From Chytridium lagenaria (lineage: Eukaryota > Chytridiomycota > Chytridiomycetes > Chytridiales > Chytridiaceae): a stretch of DNA of 64,000 nt. Positions 11,774 through 23,386 of this stretch are shown here, one piece after another. The notes under the pieces were generated by a model. It saw nothing but the letters and a program-made list of their open reading frames with translations. It did not search any database and was not told the origin of the DNA. Position numbers and translations under genes: made by a program. Every line of letters begins with the position of its first letter. The stretch's first letter is position 1. The DNA is taken from the NCBI GenBank assembly GCA_025449115.1, contig JAHLKC010000117.1, forward strand, positions 1 to 64,000, given 5' to 3'.

Positions 11774-13532
11774 TCAATAATCCTCCCTCACGCTCTTAAT
11801 CTGCACCGAAATCCCCCCCGCAGGCGTCGACGCTAAATTATATCTCCCCATATATACCACATCATCCATCGTCATCCTCATCCCACTAACATAAACCTCC
11901 TTCAGCGCACACTTCCCTCCATTATCGATCCACTCAATTTGTAACTCCTTGACCGCGTCCACGACTGCCTTTGGGGTGAGTCTCGCGCAATCGGGTTGAC
12001 CAAGTGATACGCGGAGCGTTGTGACGCTGGGAAGATTTGTGACGACTCCGCGAAGGGAGGCGGTAAAGGTGGGGAGGTTGGGACATTGGAAGGTGAGGGA
12101 GAGGGTTTTGAGGTTTTGAACGGGGTGCGAGGAGACGGCGGTTGTGAGAGCGGACCAGAACGGGGGTGCGAGGTCTCCAAGGGTGGAGAAAGAAGTGAGG
12201 GAAGGAAGGGAGGTAAAGAGGGATGCAAGGGATTCGTTGGGCTGGTCACCATAGTAAAAGCCTGGTAAAATAATGTCAGATAGCTTGCTGATTGAAATAA
12301 CTCAAACCTCGGACGGATAGAGTTTTGAGGGCTTTTAACTTGTTGATGGTGGGAATGATTCCAGTGTAGCTTTAAAAAAAATTAAATCTTTACTTCCAAA
12401 AAAAAAAAAAAATGTAACGAGACAGAAACTCACTCTGAAAGCGGGAAAAACGTCCCAATTCTAAAATCTGTTATCCCATTCAATTCCCCAATCGCCTCTA
12501 AATCCTCCGGATCAAACATGCCCGGTAACTCTTCAACCTCATCTCCTTCTTCCTCAGTCTCCTTCCCATCAGTTACCACTGGTCCATCTAGAACAAGCCT
12601 GTAGAGTTTCTTTCCAAACCTCAACGTTTCCACGTTTTCGAGGGGCGAGAAATCAAGCGGTTCGTCATGAGGGTTACAGCTGACGTGGAGAACGTGAATG
12701 TTTTGGGGAAGAAGGTGGAATAGGATTTGGGGAGGACGGAAGATCTTTACAACGTGGGGGTCAAGAAACGCGAGGATTTTTGAAAGACGTTCAAGGTCTT
12801 TGGGTTTCGTCAATTGCGTGCCAGAGAGCTGAACCTCTGCGAATGGAAGTTAGTCAACAGTGCCTAATATATTAAGCAGAAAATCCTAGGGGAAAAAAAA
12901 AAGAAAGAAGGCTCACCCCAAGGTACAACCATCACATAAGACTTTGTGCTTTTCAACTCTCCTACCGCATCAGGTACCCAACTCCTCAACACTTCCGTAA
13001 TTTTCCCCAAAAACGCCCTCATCCCCTCTGCATCATCCGGGCACTCCAAAAGAACAAGTCACAACACTTCCCTCCCCAATCTTCCCAATTCCTTTGAACC
13101 TCTCATTCAATTCACTGTAATTCACAAACGGTACCGGCCGCTTCACCGTCACCCCTTTCGTCTTCTCATCGACCACAATTCGTAAATTGAGGAGAACAGG
13201 TCGAGGCCGCTCCCGAACGTAATTGCGCCACGATTTAGAGATGGTCGGAGCGACACGATGGTAGTCTATTGGATCCATGTGAGAGATGATACGTTGGTGA
13301 ATGCTTGCTGGGGCAGTAGTGAATCGAAGGGCCATTGGGTGATACGGGAGAGGAAGTGGTCTTTAAGACGTTGACGGTCTTCGACTGATGTTGGGACATG
13401 CAGATGATTATGGTCGGAAGCCGGGATGGATGCTGGATGGCTGGAGCTGTCTTCTTTGAACGATAGAGAGTTCGCGATGGCATCGCTGAGTTGTGTAATG
13501 GCGTCTTTGGGTTGAGCTGCGGTGTTGGCCAT
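11774..13532 (-). CDS. F-box protein with leucine-rich C-terminal region
   Basis: The N-terminus begins MANTAAQPKD at 13532. After a frame break at CACCCAATGG (about 13335), an F-box-like segment reads IHQRIISHMDPIDYHRVAPT then ISKSWRNYV, matching the helical pattern that binds SKP1. Further exons (about 13335-12910, 12837-12434, 12369-12308, 12260-11774) carry irregular Leu-rich repeats such as LFTSLPSLTSF.TLGDLAPP and VQNLKTLSLTFQCPNLP, ending SVREDY. F-box proteins recruit substrates to SCF ubiquitin ligases; the substrate here is unknown. A second frame break lies near 13045. The gene converges tail to tail on CUL3 (225 bp between stops), and both take part in cullin-RING ubiquitylation, though with different cullins. 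Confidence 0.7.
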
Positions 13533-14090
13533 GATGCCTACGTTTGGTTGGCAATTTGATCAATTTTTTGTTTCAAGAGAGACTCTGCAGTATTTTAAAG
13601 TAATGCATGACGCATTTCCAGCTTACAAATACAGTTTATCTGGTACTCCCAGCGAGGCATGAGAGGGCAGAATATATTGAATCAGATAGATGTCTATCTA
13701 AAAGCTTTGGTCGGTTTAATATATACATGTGCGAGTAAAATGGACTTGTTCGCGATGTTCGGTTTCGACAGCAGATGGGTCCATGGAAAGAATAAAAATC
13801 TTCAACTTATGCATCTATTCAATATACAGGCTTACGCCAAATTGTACGGCGGTGGAGACGGCGAATACGGCGATATCACATGATTAAACGTAGGTTCACG
13901 TCTCGTATCCGCGCGAAACAACGAGAGTATCTTGACGTATTTTAATAACGCTCAACACTCGAAAAAGCTTACAATCCCATACCGCACCACACTCAAGCTC
14001 CACAAATTCGTGAATCTATACACAACGCCACCTCTCGACCATTCGTCTTGTAGCTCTGCGAGAGTGGTTGTGACCTAATAATCTTTAGTT
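13533..14090. other. Intergenic, no gene supported
   Basis: A 74-codon frame at 13659-13883 (+) has no recognisable features or splice signals. The region probably serves as the promoter of the minus-strand F-box gene and the 3' flank of the next gene. Confidence 0.35.
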
Positions 14091-14606
14091 TTAGAAAGTG
14101 ACGATTGGAATGGCATATGTAACCTTTGAGTATACGAGGATGGTATGGATGGTATGGATGAGAAGGATAAGGAAGATGGAAGCCCCAAAGACGATTGTGA
14201 AGAATTCGGATATGGTTATGAAGAATGTTGTGTAGACGAGGGCAGCGATCAAAGAAAGAAGTGAGACGAGAGTGAGAGTGCGCGGGAGTCTGTTCAGTAT
14301 ATGCGTCAGTTGTAATAGCCTAAGTACAAAAATGGGATAGAACTTTTAGGTGGGGAATCAGAGAGATGCATACGGATGATACAGTTTCGCTATTTCCTCA
14401 TTCGCTTGATCCATCCTAGCAGCATGTACATGAGGATCAACATGTCCCACCGCCCACGCCGGAACCTGTCGATTTAATGATGGCCGCCGATGTGGGGTGC
14501 AACACCAAGTGAATCGGTAAACAGAGGGTGATGGCTATTTCCAATTGCCCATAAGTTCTAAGTGGACAGAGTTATCATATCTTACATCCAGAAACAAAGT
14601 GGTCAT
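14091..14606 (-). CDS. Small two-helix membrane protein, copy 1
   Basis: Three exons give about 101 residues. Exon 1, 14606-14586, encodes MTTLFLD and ends at a GTAAGA donor. Exon 2, 14465-14374, encodes VPAWAVGHVDPHVHAARMDQ then ANEEIAKLYHP. Exon 3, 14289-14091, encodes two hydrophobic helices (LVSLLSLIAALVYTTFFI and FTIVFGASIFLILLI) and ends PIVTF. Splice sites are canonical and the frame is intact. No family recognised. The next gene (14718-15395) has the same layout, an ANxE....YxP motif directly before an intron of the same phase, and the same helix pair, so the two look like tandem paralogues. The location is a membrane; the compartment is unknown. Confidence 0.6.
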
Positions 14607-14717
14607 GGTGAACCCTCAACCGGAGGGGAGCACAGAATATTGTATTAAACGGTTTACAGTCTGCATAAGAACATCCGTCGTTGTTTTGAGATTAACAAAT
14701 ATTGTTTGAAGGTGTGA

Positions 14718-15395
14718 TCAAAGATCCATTCCTTCAATCCGAACCTCGGCTGGAGGCTCATTAAACGGGCTGATACCTCCGCTGGCTTTGTTTAGGCTCG
14801 CAGTTCGTAACGGCATCCCGGTCGAAAGCTCTGTTGGATTCGGATTCAGGCTCAACATCAATGTCTGAAGATGGTTGTCAACATTCACAAAATAACAAAG
14901 CCAACTCACAATACCCTCCTTTGCCTTCTTCATGGTATCCAAATGCTGAAATGTGTACACGATCACACCTTTTGACCATTCCTTCTGCATCTTTAAAAAG
15001 AGTCTTACGAGCCCGCTGTAGCGTGTGGAATGGCCAGTAAAACAGAGTGAACAGGACGACGAGGATAAATGGGATGGTGACGAGTTGACCGAACAGGATG
15101 TTTTTGTTGATGATAAAGTAGAGGTCGAGGGATATAAACGGGAAGAGGAGGAGGAGAATCATGATGTAGCGGCCTCTAAACGATGTTACGATTAGATCTG
15201 ATGGTTAGATTCTTGGCTCTTTGGCTCGCGAAGAGCAATATGTGGACATACGGGTTGTAGAAGTTATCCATCTCGTCGTTGGCCATGATGATCCGCTTAA
15301 TATGTAGTGGCTCGTCGATCGAGAGATTGTATGCCCATTCAGGCAGTTTTGTCGAGAAATGGGGTATGGTGGTTTAAGCCAGTTCCGTTTTAGCC
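14718..15395 (-). CDS. Small two-helix membrane protein, copy 2
   Basis: The first visible exon reads PEWAYNLSIDEPLHIKR then IMANDEMDNFYNP and ends at a GTATGT donor (about 15253). The second exon starts GRYIMILLLLFPFIS, continues with a second helix (LVTIPFILVVLFTLFYWPF) and then LQRARK. A frame change in a T run near 14998 (ctctttttaaag) leads to KMQKEWSKGVIVYTFQH, then a C-terminal soluble part and a stop at 14718. A start at MAKTELA (15395) runs into an in-frame TAA, so the true 5' end is unclear and MANDEM is an alternative. Its 3' end has been copied to 29.75 kb. Confidence 0.5.
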
Positions 15396-16074
15396 ATTTT
15401 AATGGATGGGGCTATGATAGATTAGTTTGTTTACGTCAACAACGGCAAAAGAAATAGCAGTCTTGGAATTGCGGTTAAGCCTACATGCAGTTGTAGTAGA
15501 GTTGATGGAAGCCCTGCGTTCGTAATGCTTTCTTCAGTTTCTTTTGTCATGAAAGACGGGACCAAGCAAGAAACGGCGGTTAGATGGAGCGCAACTCTGG
15601 GCAAGTGGTATCTGGTGCAGACCATGGTGATCTTTGGGTTGATCCTTTTCAGATTCACGATAATGTCCTTTTGTGTCCTCTCTCAAAAAATCTTAAAAGG
15701 AGTACCCGGAATATAAAACATAAACATTCGAGACTTTAAACTGCTAAGCATACCTCATAAATAAGTCCATAGAATGGATACGATTTTAAGTAAAAATGGA
15801 TGGAACAACTTTACTTTTGCAAACACGCTGAATGGCGTATCCGCAGTAACTCTTCCTTAATAAAAACCGTAGTTATCTAGTATGAAGCAAGCGAATAATG
15901 TATTCGCTCAGTGGGTGCCTTTTATTATTACTCGCACTTGGGATAAATACGTCCGACATAAATGAAATTGTTAAGTGACAAAAAGGAATAAAAATGCACC
16001 AAACGCCAAACTAAGCGAGGATAAAAAACAGGACAAACTAATAAAGACAGACATAAAAAAAAAAAACTAACGAT
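15396..16074. other. Intergenic, no gene supported
   Basis: Only short frames without domains or splice logic are present. Both flanking genes are on the minus strand, so this should hold the MetH 3' flank and the promoter of the membrane protein gene. Poly-A runs (about 16056-16067) are the only simple repeats. Confidence 0.35.
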
Positions 16075-19000
16075 CTAAGAAACAGGCGGATGAACAAGAT
16101 ACAATTCGGGATGATTAATTGTCGTAGGCAAGGTTAGGCGCAGCCACCTCTCAACCTCCTCAAGGTCCATCTGCTTACGCTTAGCGTAATCCACAACTTG
16201 GTCCTTTCTCAATCTTCCCAACCGCAAAGTAAGTTGACTGCTTGTGGCTGAACACAACAGCAGAGACGGAGGCCGCAGGAGTCATGGCCTAGTAAAGAAA
16301 AGAAGCGTAAGAAAAAATGCTTAAAACAAAAACAGCATAAAGTAACAAAATACTTACAAGTGACTCGTGAGCGTAATCCCTGTCAACTTCTCCACATCCA
16401 TCAACTTCCACATCGTAATCTTCTCCGTATGATCAGGCTGCGACGGGTAACCAGGTGCAGGCCTAATACCCTGGTACTTAATCTGCAACATTCTCTTCAG
16501 GCGAAAGCTGCTCCGCCCCGGCATAACCCCAAAGTTCCTTCCTCATATCCTCATGCACAGCCTCTGCCAACGCCTCAGTAAGACGATCAGCAAGTGCTTT
16601 CATCATGATACTGCTAAAGTCATCATGGGTTTTCACATATTCCTCACAGGCTTCGTCAACACCAAATCCGACGGAAACGGCCAGACCACCGATGTAGTCT
16701 TCGACGCCGGTGGATTTCGGGGCGATGAAATCGGAGAGACAGTAGTACGGTTCGGATGATTCAACATCTTTTTCGGCTTGTTGTCTAAGACCAAAGAATT
16801 TGCCGGCAACCTCCTTCCTCGAGTCGTCAGTGTAGATCTCGATATCATCACCGACCGCGTTAGCTGGGCCGAACCAGACAACAGCAGTCCCCCTTAACTT
16901 CTTATTGTCAATGATGTCCTTAAGCATAGCCTGAGCATCATCGAAGAGTTTCTTAGCCTCAGCTCCGACAGTCTCGTCGTTGAAGATCTTTGGGTATCCA
17001 CGGTTAGGGTACTTGCCCCTTAACTGCCAGGTCTGGAAGAACGGGTTCCAGTCAATGTGTCCCAATAAACTTCCGAGGTCGTAGTTGTCAAACACCTTTG
17101 AACCAAGGAACTTAGGACGAACGGGCTTGTCACTGTTGACCCAATCAATCTTAGGGATAAGAGTACGAGCCTTCTCAATAGGAAGGTACTTGCGATCCTT
17201 CAAACCCTCATAATGCTCAGCGCGGAGGTCCTCGTATTCGTCCGAAACGTCCTGGACATAGTCCTCCTTTTGACTTTCGTCAAGAAGACTGGAAACAACA
17301 ACGACGGACCGAGACGCGTCGAGGACGTGGATGGCGGGGGCACTGTATCTGGGGGCGATCTTGACAGCCGTGTGCATCTTGGATGTTGTTGCACCACCGA
17401 TGAGAAGGGGGATCTGAAGATGCTTAGGTCAGCATACTTTATCTCTTACATAAACCACTAGAAACTGACCTTCATGCCCTTCCTCTCAAGCTCCTTAGCA
17501 ACATACACCATCTCATCCAAACTAGGGGTAATCAAACCACTCAACCCAATAATGTCCGCCTTATTATCAATCGCTGCTTGAATAATCTTATCGGCGGGCG
17601 TCATAACACCCATGTCAATAACCTTATAGTTATTGCATCCAAGCACAACCGCCACGATGTTCTTTCCAATATCGTGAACATCACCCTTCACAGTCGCAAG
17701 AACGACAACGCCGTTGTAGGCAGAGTCGGCATCATCATCAGCCAGACCGTTCAGGGCGAGATTGGCGAGACGTTCAGTCTCCATGAAAGGAATGAGATGG
17801 GCGACGGCGGATTTCATGACACGGGCAGACTTGATGACCTGAGGCAAGAACATCTTGCCAGATCCGAAAAGCTCACCAACAATAGACATACCACTCATAA
17901 GGGGACCCTCAATAACGTTCAATGGGCGGGGATACTAAAAATACGTTCAGACGAATAGAAAGTAAAAATACACTAAAAAAGCCTTATCAAAAAAACAGAA
18001 AACTAACCCTAGTAGTATTCTGCCTTGCCTCCTCCGTGTCAGCAACAACATACTTGTAATACCCTTAACAAGAGCATATTCAAGCCTCTTCTCCACATCA
18101 TTCTGCCTCCACGTCTCCTCTTCTTCAGCCTTAGCACCTGCAGCATTGCCGTGGGAAGCAGCATAAGCCAGCAACTTCTCCGTAACATCAGGATCCCTGT
18201 TCCAAATCGCATCCTCACAAATCTGCAACAAGTCTTTAGGAATGTCATCGTAGATGGTAAGGAAACCAGCGTTGACAATGCCCATATCCAGGCCAGCCTT
18301 AATGGCATGGTAGAGGAACACAGAGTGCATGGCCTGACGAAGAACCTCCTTTCCACGGAAAGAAGAAAGGTTGGAAACACCACCAGAAATCTTGGCGTGA
18401 GGAAGTTCCGCCTTGATCCTCCTGCAGACGTTGATAAACTCGACGGCGTAGTTGTTATGCTCCTCAAGACCGGTGGCGATGGTGAGAATGTTGGGGTCAA
18501 AAATGATGTCCGCAGGTCTAAAGCCAACCTTGTTAACAAGGATGTCGTAGGAACGCTTGCAAATATCAAACTTGCGGTCACATTCTACAGCTTGGCCCTC
18601 TTCGTCAAACTAGTGAAAGGCAAGTTAGTTTCACATAAGCAACTTCGTTAATCAAAAAATACTCACGGCCATGACAACAACAGCGGCTCCGAAACGCTTT
18701 ACAATCTTAGCCTTCTTGATAAAATCTGTTTCACCCTCCTTCAAGAGATAGAGTTGACAATGCACTTCCCCTGCGCGCACTTCAAACCCGCCAAGACAAC
18801 CTCAAAATTGGACGAATCAACCATAATGGGCACTCTCGCGATATCAGGCTCTGACGCAATGTAGTTTAAAAACCGCGCCATAGCAATCTTTCCGTCCAAC
18901 AAGCCCTCGTCCATGTTCACATCGATGACTTGCGCGCCGTTTTCCACCTGCGCCCTTGCGATAGCAAGAGCCTCCTCGTAAGCACCGTTCAAAATCTTTT

Positions 19001-20251
19001 TCGCAAAGACCCTAGATCCAGACACGTTGCAACGCTCTCCGATATTAACAAAGTTGGTGGCACTGTTGATCTTAAAGGTTTCAAGCCCAGACACCACCAT
19101 GGTAGCCGGATCGAGTTTAACAGGAACACGGGGCTTCATATCCTTAATGGCCTCGTAAATAGCGTTAATGTGCAGGAGTTGTACCGCAGCAACCTCCAAC
19201 AATGTTTAAGAGACCAAGCTCAGCGAACTGTTTAACGGCCGCTCCAGTCTCTGGCGGAAGTTGGTCGTACTCTCCAAAAGTGTTTGGAAGACCAGCGTTG
19301 GGTAACAGATAGTAAAAGTGTCGGTGTTTTTGGAAATGTTTTGCATAAAAGGAAGCATTGGTCGGCTCCAAGAGCGCAGTTGAGACCAATAGCGAGGGGA
19401 TTTGTGTGGTTGACGGAAGAAATGAAGCCCTCGCCAGTTTGTCCGGACAAGGTACGCCCAGACTGATCAACGATGGTACCGGAGACAAAGATGGGGCAGC
19501 GGTCGTAACCATGCTCATCAAAGCGAGGTCGATTGCGTAAAGGGCAGCCTTGGCGTTTAAGGTGTCAAAAACAGTCTCAACCATAAGAATATCGGAGCCT
19601 CCATCAAGAAGACCCGAACCTGCTCAAGGTAGGCTCGACGAGCTCATCGAAGGTAACGTTACGAAGGGATGGATTTTCAACGGAGGGAGAGATGGAGGCA
19701 GTACGGTTGGTGGGGCGATAGCGCCAATGACGAAACGAGGCTTTGAGGGATCTTGCGCGGTGACTTCCACACAGACCTTCTTTGCGATCTCAGCCGAAAC
19801 CTGATAAAATAGGGAATTCAGACCTTAAAGTAACAACGCACCAGTCCATGTCACTAGTGTGCGAAGGTCAAAAACACACCTTGTTCAACTCATATGCAAG
19901 ATCCTCCATGAGGTAATCAGCTTGCGCGATTGTGGTCCCAGAAAAAGTGTTTGTCTCCACCATGTCGGCACCCGCCATGAGGTACTGGCGGTGAATCTCC
20001 ATGATGGCATCAGGCTGGGTGAGAGAGAGCAAGTCATTGTTGCCCTTAAGGAAGTCCTTTGGATGATCTTTGAAACGGTCACCACGGAATTGCTCCTCGC
20101 TAAACCGATACTTTTGGATCATAGTACCCATGGCACCATCAATAAACATGATACGTTCACGAAGATTCTTTTCGAGGAACTCTTTGATGAGAGCACCTTT
20201 TCCAGGCACCTTGCCTACAGGGTATGTTGATGGAAGCGAGTCAAAGTTCAT
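16075..20251 (-). CDS. metH: Cobalamin-dependent methionine synthase
   Basis: Transfers a methyl group from methyltetrahydrofolate to homocysteine through cobalamin. Modules appear in the canonical order. The homocysteine-binding barrel starts at 20251 ([37 protein letters not shown]). The folate barrel follows ([24 protein letters not shown]). The B12 module has the cap ([20 protein letters not shown]) and [11 protein letters not shown], the D-x-H-x-x-G cobalamin ligand. The C-terminal AdoMet reactivation domain has [17 protein letters not shown] and [10 protein letters not shown]. It ends PPVS at 16075. At least five introns are present. Frame breaks near 19660, 19510, 19360, 18750, 18050, 16490 and 16210 are single-base changes, several in homopolymers. 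The domain set is complete, so I read it as a functional gene with assembly errors. B12-dependent MetH is usual in early-diverging fungi and rare in Dikarya. Confidence 0.95.
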
Positions 20252-20605
20252 GGCTGCCAGTTGTTGAATGAGGTAGATGAAGTGGAGGAAGTCTGAAAGG
20301 GAATGCAGCTGGAGATCTAAGGGGGACCAGCAAGCACAAGATAAAGGTATTTGCCTTCAGCCAAATGTGAGGACGAGCAATGCAGCAGGCCGTGGTCTCC
20401 TGCGAGTTAGGGGAATGAAAAGACGGGCTTCGTTACAAGGTTTCAGATGCAAAAAAAACTGGTTATGAATTTGGGGCAAAAGATCTGCTGTCCAATTGAT
20501 TTTGTGGATGGTCGGACTCAAAAGTCACCCCAAAGGATGGCGCGAGAAAAGAGATCTCAACAAACGTCATCCCTCCCTTCTTTAGAACGAACAGCTAGTT
20601 ATGCC
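20252..20605. other. Upstream region of methionine synthase
   Basis: No gene is supported. The region lies between the MetH start and the stop of the homocysteine methyltransferase fragment, so it should include the MetH promoter. No B12-riboswitch-like fold was recognised by eye. Confidence 0.3.
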
Positions 20606-20969
20606 TCAGAGGAGTCGTTGTGACAAGCTGCGTATGTGGTTGGGTTGAGTTCCGCAACATCCGCCAATAATATCGACCTTCACTGCCATCGGCGCTGCCA
20701 TGCAGGCCTCTCCAACTAGCACTTTTACTGCGTCTGCAAAACTCATCTCCCGATGACTTGTACTTTCCGTCGTGATCCGGCATACCGCAGCTTGGGCTGC
20801 ACATCACATAGATCTCGCCATCTCCAGAACGCGCCTTTATACCCTCAACGGCTTTTACAAGAGCCTTTAAAGGCGATGAAAGAGAAGACGGGCCAAACCC
20901 ACAGTTTAGCCCGAGAACCAACGGTATGCCTTCAGCGCCAACTAGGGCTATAATATGACGGCAGCGCAA
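20606..20969 (-). pseudogene. 3' fragment of a homocysteine S-methyltransferase
   Basis: Only the C-terminal half of the barrel is present. It reads IPLVLGLNCGFG, then YVMCSPSCGMPDHDGKY, and after a frame change in GAGTTTTGCAG (about 20717) continues EFADAVKVLVGEACM, then VDIIGGCCGTQPNHI and a stop at 20606. GLNCG and GGCCGT hold the three Cys that bind zinc in S-methylmethionine/AdoMet homocysteine methyltransferases (Mmum/Sam4/YagD type). The N-terminal third, including DG.......G, is missing. Sequence upstream of about 20970 is the 3' flank of a GNAT gene, so the gene was cut by rearrangement. It lies 355 bp from the start of MetH. Confidence 0.7.
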
Positions 20970-21016
20970 TCGCTGTAAAATAATACTTTAAAAGATGTGT
21001 TCGACAACTATTAACT

Positions 21017-21830
21017 CTAATTCAACATTTTCACTCCCATCCAATTTCTCATGGGACAAGGAGCCCTCACAAACCCAGCCCTCTTAAACAACGTAAAACT
21101 CGCTACATTATAATCCGCTATGAAACAATATGGTCTCAACGCGTCCTTCACGCCTTGCTGTTCTCCAGCAACCTTCTTTATCCATTCTCGCTGAGCCACT
21201 GCTATCGACTCGACACAGAGATTTGCAAGACCGCGTCCCCGATGGGTAGAGACAGTCGAGAGAAGGCCGAGGGAAAGATTAAGGTGAGATACAATCCAGG
21301 CTACCATAGTTCCTTTCTTGGATGATGCCGTGGGGGTTTTAATGCGGATTGCTCTGCTGAGGGAGACCATGGGTTGTTTGGTGAGGAGTTGCATGAGATA
21401 ATTAGGGTCGTAGTTGACAGTGGAATATTCGCGGATCTTGAGAATTTAAGTTTCACCTCAGTATAAAAAGCTACATACCTGATCATAATCTTCAGCGTTT
21501 ACAGCATCTAATTCAAACACCTCTCCAGTTTGTAAATCTGTCCACACATCTCCCAATTTCTTCGCACCAGTGAATAAAACATCCTCAGGTAGTTCGTAAA
21601 CGCCGTATGAGTCCTCTCCCCATAGTGGAGTGGATATTTCTTTAATAATCGGCACATATCTCATATCCACACAGAACAAGAATACTTGTCCAGGCTGAAT
21701 GTCTCCATGTTTATCTACAGTTGTTGATTTCACTTCATTGATCTCCTTAAAGCATTCAAGTAGAACACCTTTTACGAAAGATTTTTGTTCATCTCCGGCG
21801 TCTGCTCTTTATTCATCATAAAATATTGAT
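21017..21830 (-). CDS. GNAT-family N-acetyltransferase, copy 1
   Basis: The N-terminal exon (about 21830-21480) reads CVDMRYVPIIKEISTPLWG, then YGVYELPEDVLFTGAKKLG and DVWTDLQTGEVFELDAVNA, ending EDYDQ at the exon junction. The second exon reads MQLLTKQPMVSLSRAIRI, then TMVAWIVSHLNLSLGLLSTV, then RGRGLANLCVESIAVAQR, then NVASFTLFKRAGFVRAP, ending NWMGVKMLN. The R-x-x-G-L-A segment after a beta-strand is the acetyl-CoA-binding motif A of FR47/GNAT proteins. Substrate unknown. Paralogues lie at 39505-40320 and 41862-42380. Pieces of this 3' end are duplicated at 29925-30132 and 30448-30585. The start is uncertain because the frame changes near 21800. Confidence 0.65.
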
Positions 21831-21961
21831 ATCGAGTAATAAGGAAACATTAATAGAGTAAATGGGGTAGGGTAGAGTCGAGGCAGAGTAAAAAGACGGT
21901 TAGCTTCCCTTTTTCAACACCAGTTTCAAAAGCATCAGTCAAAGACTTACAAACATGCCGC

Positions 21962-22760
21962 TTATCGCAGGCGCACGACGGTTTTCTCCTCCGAAAAGGA
22001 CTTCGTCGTGTCAATTTGAAACTTGTAACGAATCGTGTTGGCGGAAAGAGTGGGCGTAGACAACCACATGTCGATACTCTCACAGTCTCTGTCCCCAGGA
22101 GACAATGCATCAGTTTGGGTGAACTGTGCACCATCAGAGCAACATTGACCAGAAAGGTCGATGACATGGTTCGCCAGTGGAAGGAGCCTCTGTTTAATGA
22201 AGATGGGGAAGGGGAGGTTGAGGGAGAAAAGAAGAGGAATTGGATGGGGGAGTTCATTAAAACCAAAACTAAGGGTATTTACCATGAAGATCCATAAAGG
22301 CTCAACACTCTCTCCTGTCCTTGGTCCTCCGCCATCTCGTTGACCGACGTTCGCTTTTAGCACCGCATAGTTTTGTGGTGTTGGATCGCCTCTTGCCATT
22401 AGCACCACCATGCCTCCTTTTGAGGGAATACGATAGGAGTAAGAGAAGGGTGGTTAATACAAAGATGTGATGGAGGGAGGGTGGATGGGCAGAGTTGATG
22501 GAAATTGTCGCGATGTTTGCAGAAAGGAGAGTGCATGGTTGTGGTAGGCAGGCAGGTAGAGAGAGGTGGAGAGAGGATGTGATTGTGTGGATATCAGCAC
22601 TGGGAGTCTCACCTTGCCTATCAGACAAAAGGGCACAAGTGTGCGTGTCAAGAGTAAAGTCTTCCGAGAAGGAAAGAGGGCCAGGGCAAGATTCGCTGAC
22701 GTGTTGGAAAAGAAAAGGGGATGTGAGAATTTGCATGATGGTATTTATAAAGAGAGTCTG
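21962..22760 (-). CDS. Hypothetical protein, possibly secreted
   Basis: Three spliced segments join in one frame: MQILTSPFLFQHVSESCPG then FTLDTHTCALLSDRQ (donor gtgaga, about 22612); a second exon MVVLMARGDPTPQNYAVLK then PLWIFM (donor gtaaat, about 22281); and a third beginning RLLPLANHVIDLSGQCCSDG that ends EKTVVRLR at 21962. Several Cys and a hydrophobic N-terminal stretch suggest an extracellular protein, but no clean signal peptide is seen and the first exon may lie further upstream (to about 23030). Family not recognised. Confidence 0.4.
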
Positions 22761-23030
22761 ACGATCAAACTCACCCAAGTAACATAATTGATGTCTCAAA
22801 ACCCGGTATCAACAGCAAGGTAATGGAATGAATGGGTCAGGACTGGGAGGTGGATGGGTTGACAAAGTCGCTTTTTTGCGGCGTTTCTTCCTGCGCTGGC
22901 ACAGCATGGTGTACAAGAGGATGATGGGAGGGAGAGTGAAGGTTTGGTCTAAAGAGTAGTTGGTTTGTAAGAAAGGTTGAGGAAGGAGTTTTGTGAGTGA
23001 AAGAAATTGAACAGCGAGGGGAGGGGGCAA

Positions 23031-23386
23031 GGGTGCCCCTTTTATACCTTTTAGCGAGTAATTATACGTCGGAGAATTACAAGGTATTTACGTATCGAAG
23101 ATTTCTTTTTTTTCTTTCCTTCTTTTCCTATATTATGTCATTTAATAAAGGGGTAGATTTGAATAATTAATGCTCACGTTTATGAATAATGGTGGCGTAT
23201 ATAAAATATGTACATACATAACTATTAAATAAATTAATGAAACCAGAAAAGAATCCCACGTCACCGGCATAAAGGAAAGAGTCTAGACTACTTTTCATCA
23301 ATGCATGGGAATTTTGCATAAAGAAAAGAGTCTAGACTGCTTTTCATCAAGGCATGGGAATTTTTATAACCTTCATTCACATTTTT
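23031..23386. repeat. AT-rich spacer with a ~50-bp tandem duplication (23278-23371)
   Basis: The spacer 23040-23270 is AT-rich and gene-free. At 23278 a block (gagtctagactacttttcat, continuing through atgcatgggaatttt) is repeated directly at about 23327 with few changes. It lies immediately upstream of the first OTU/Fanzor-locus exon. I did not find the block or its inverse at the other end of the locus, so I do not call it a terminal repeat. Confidence 0.6.

Noticed and set aside
20252..20605. Cobalamin riboswitch upstream of MetH
   Set aside because: No B12-box-like conserved sequence was seen, and such riboswitches are not known in fungi.
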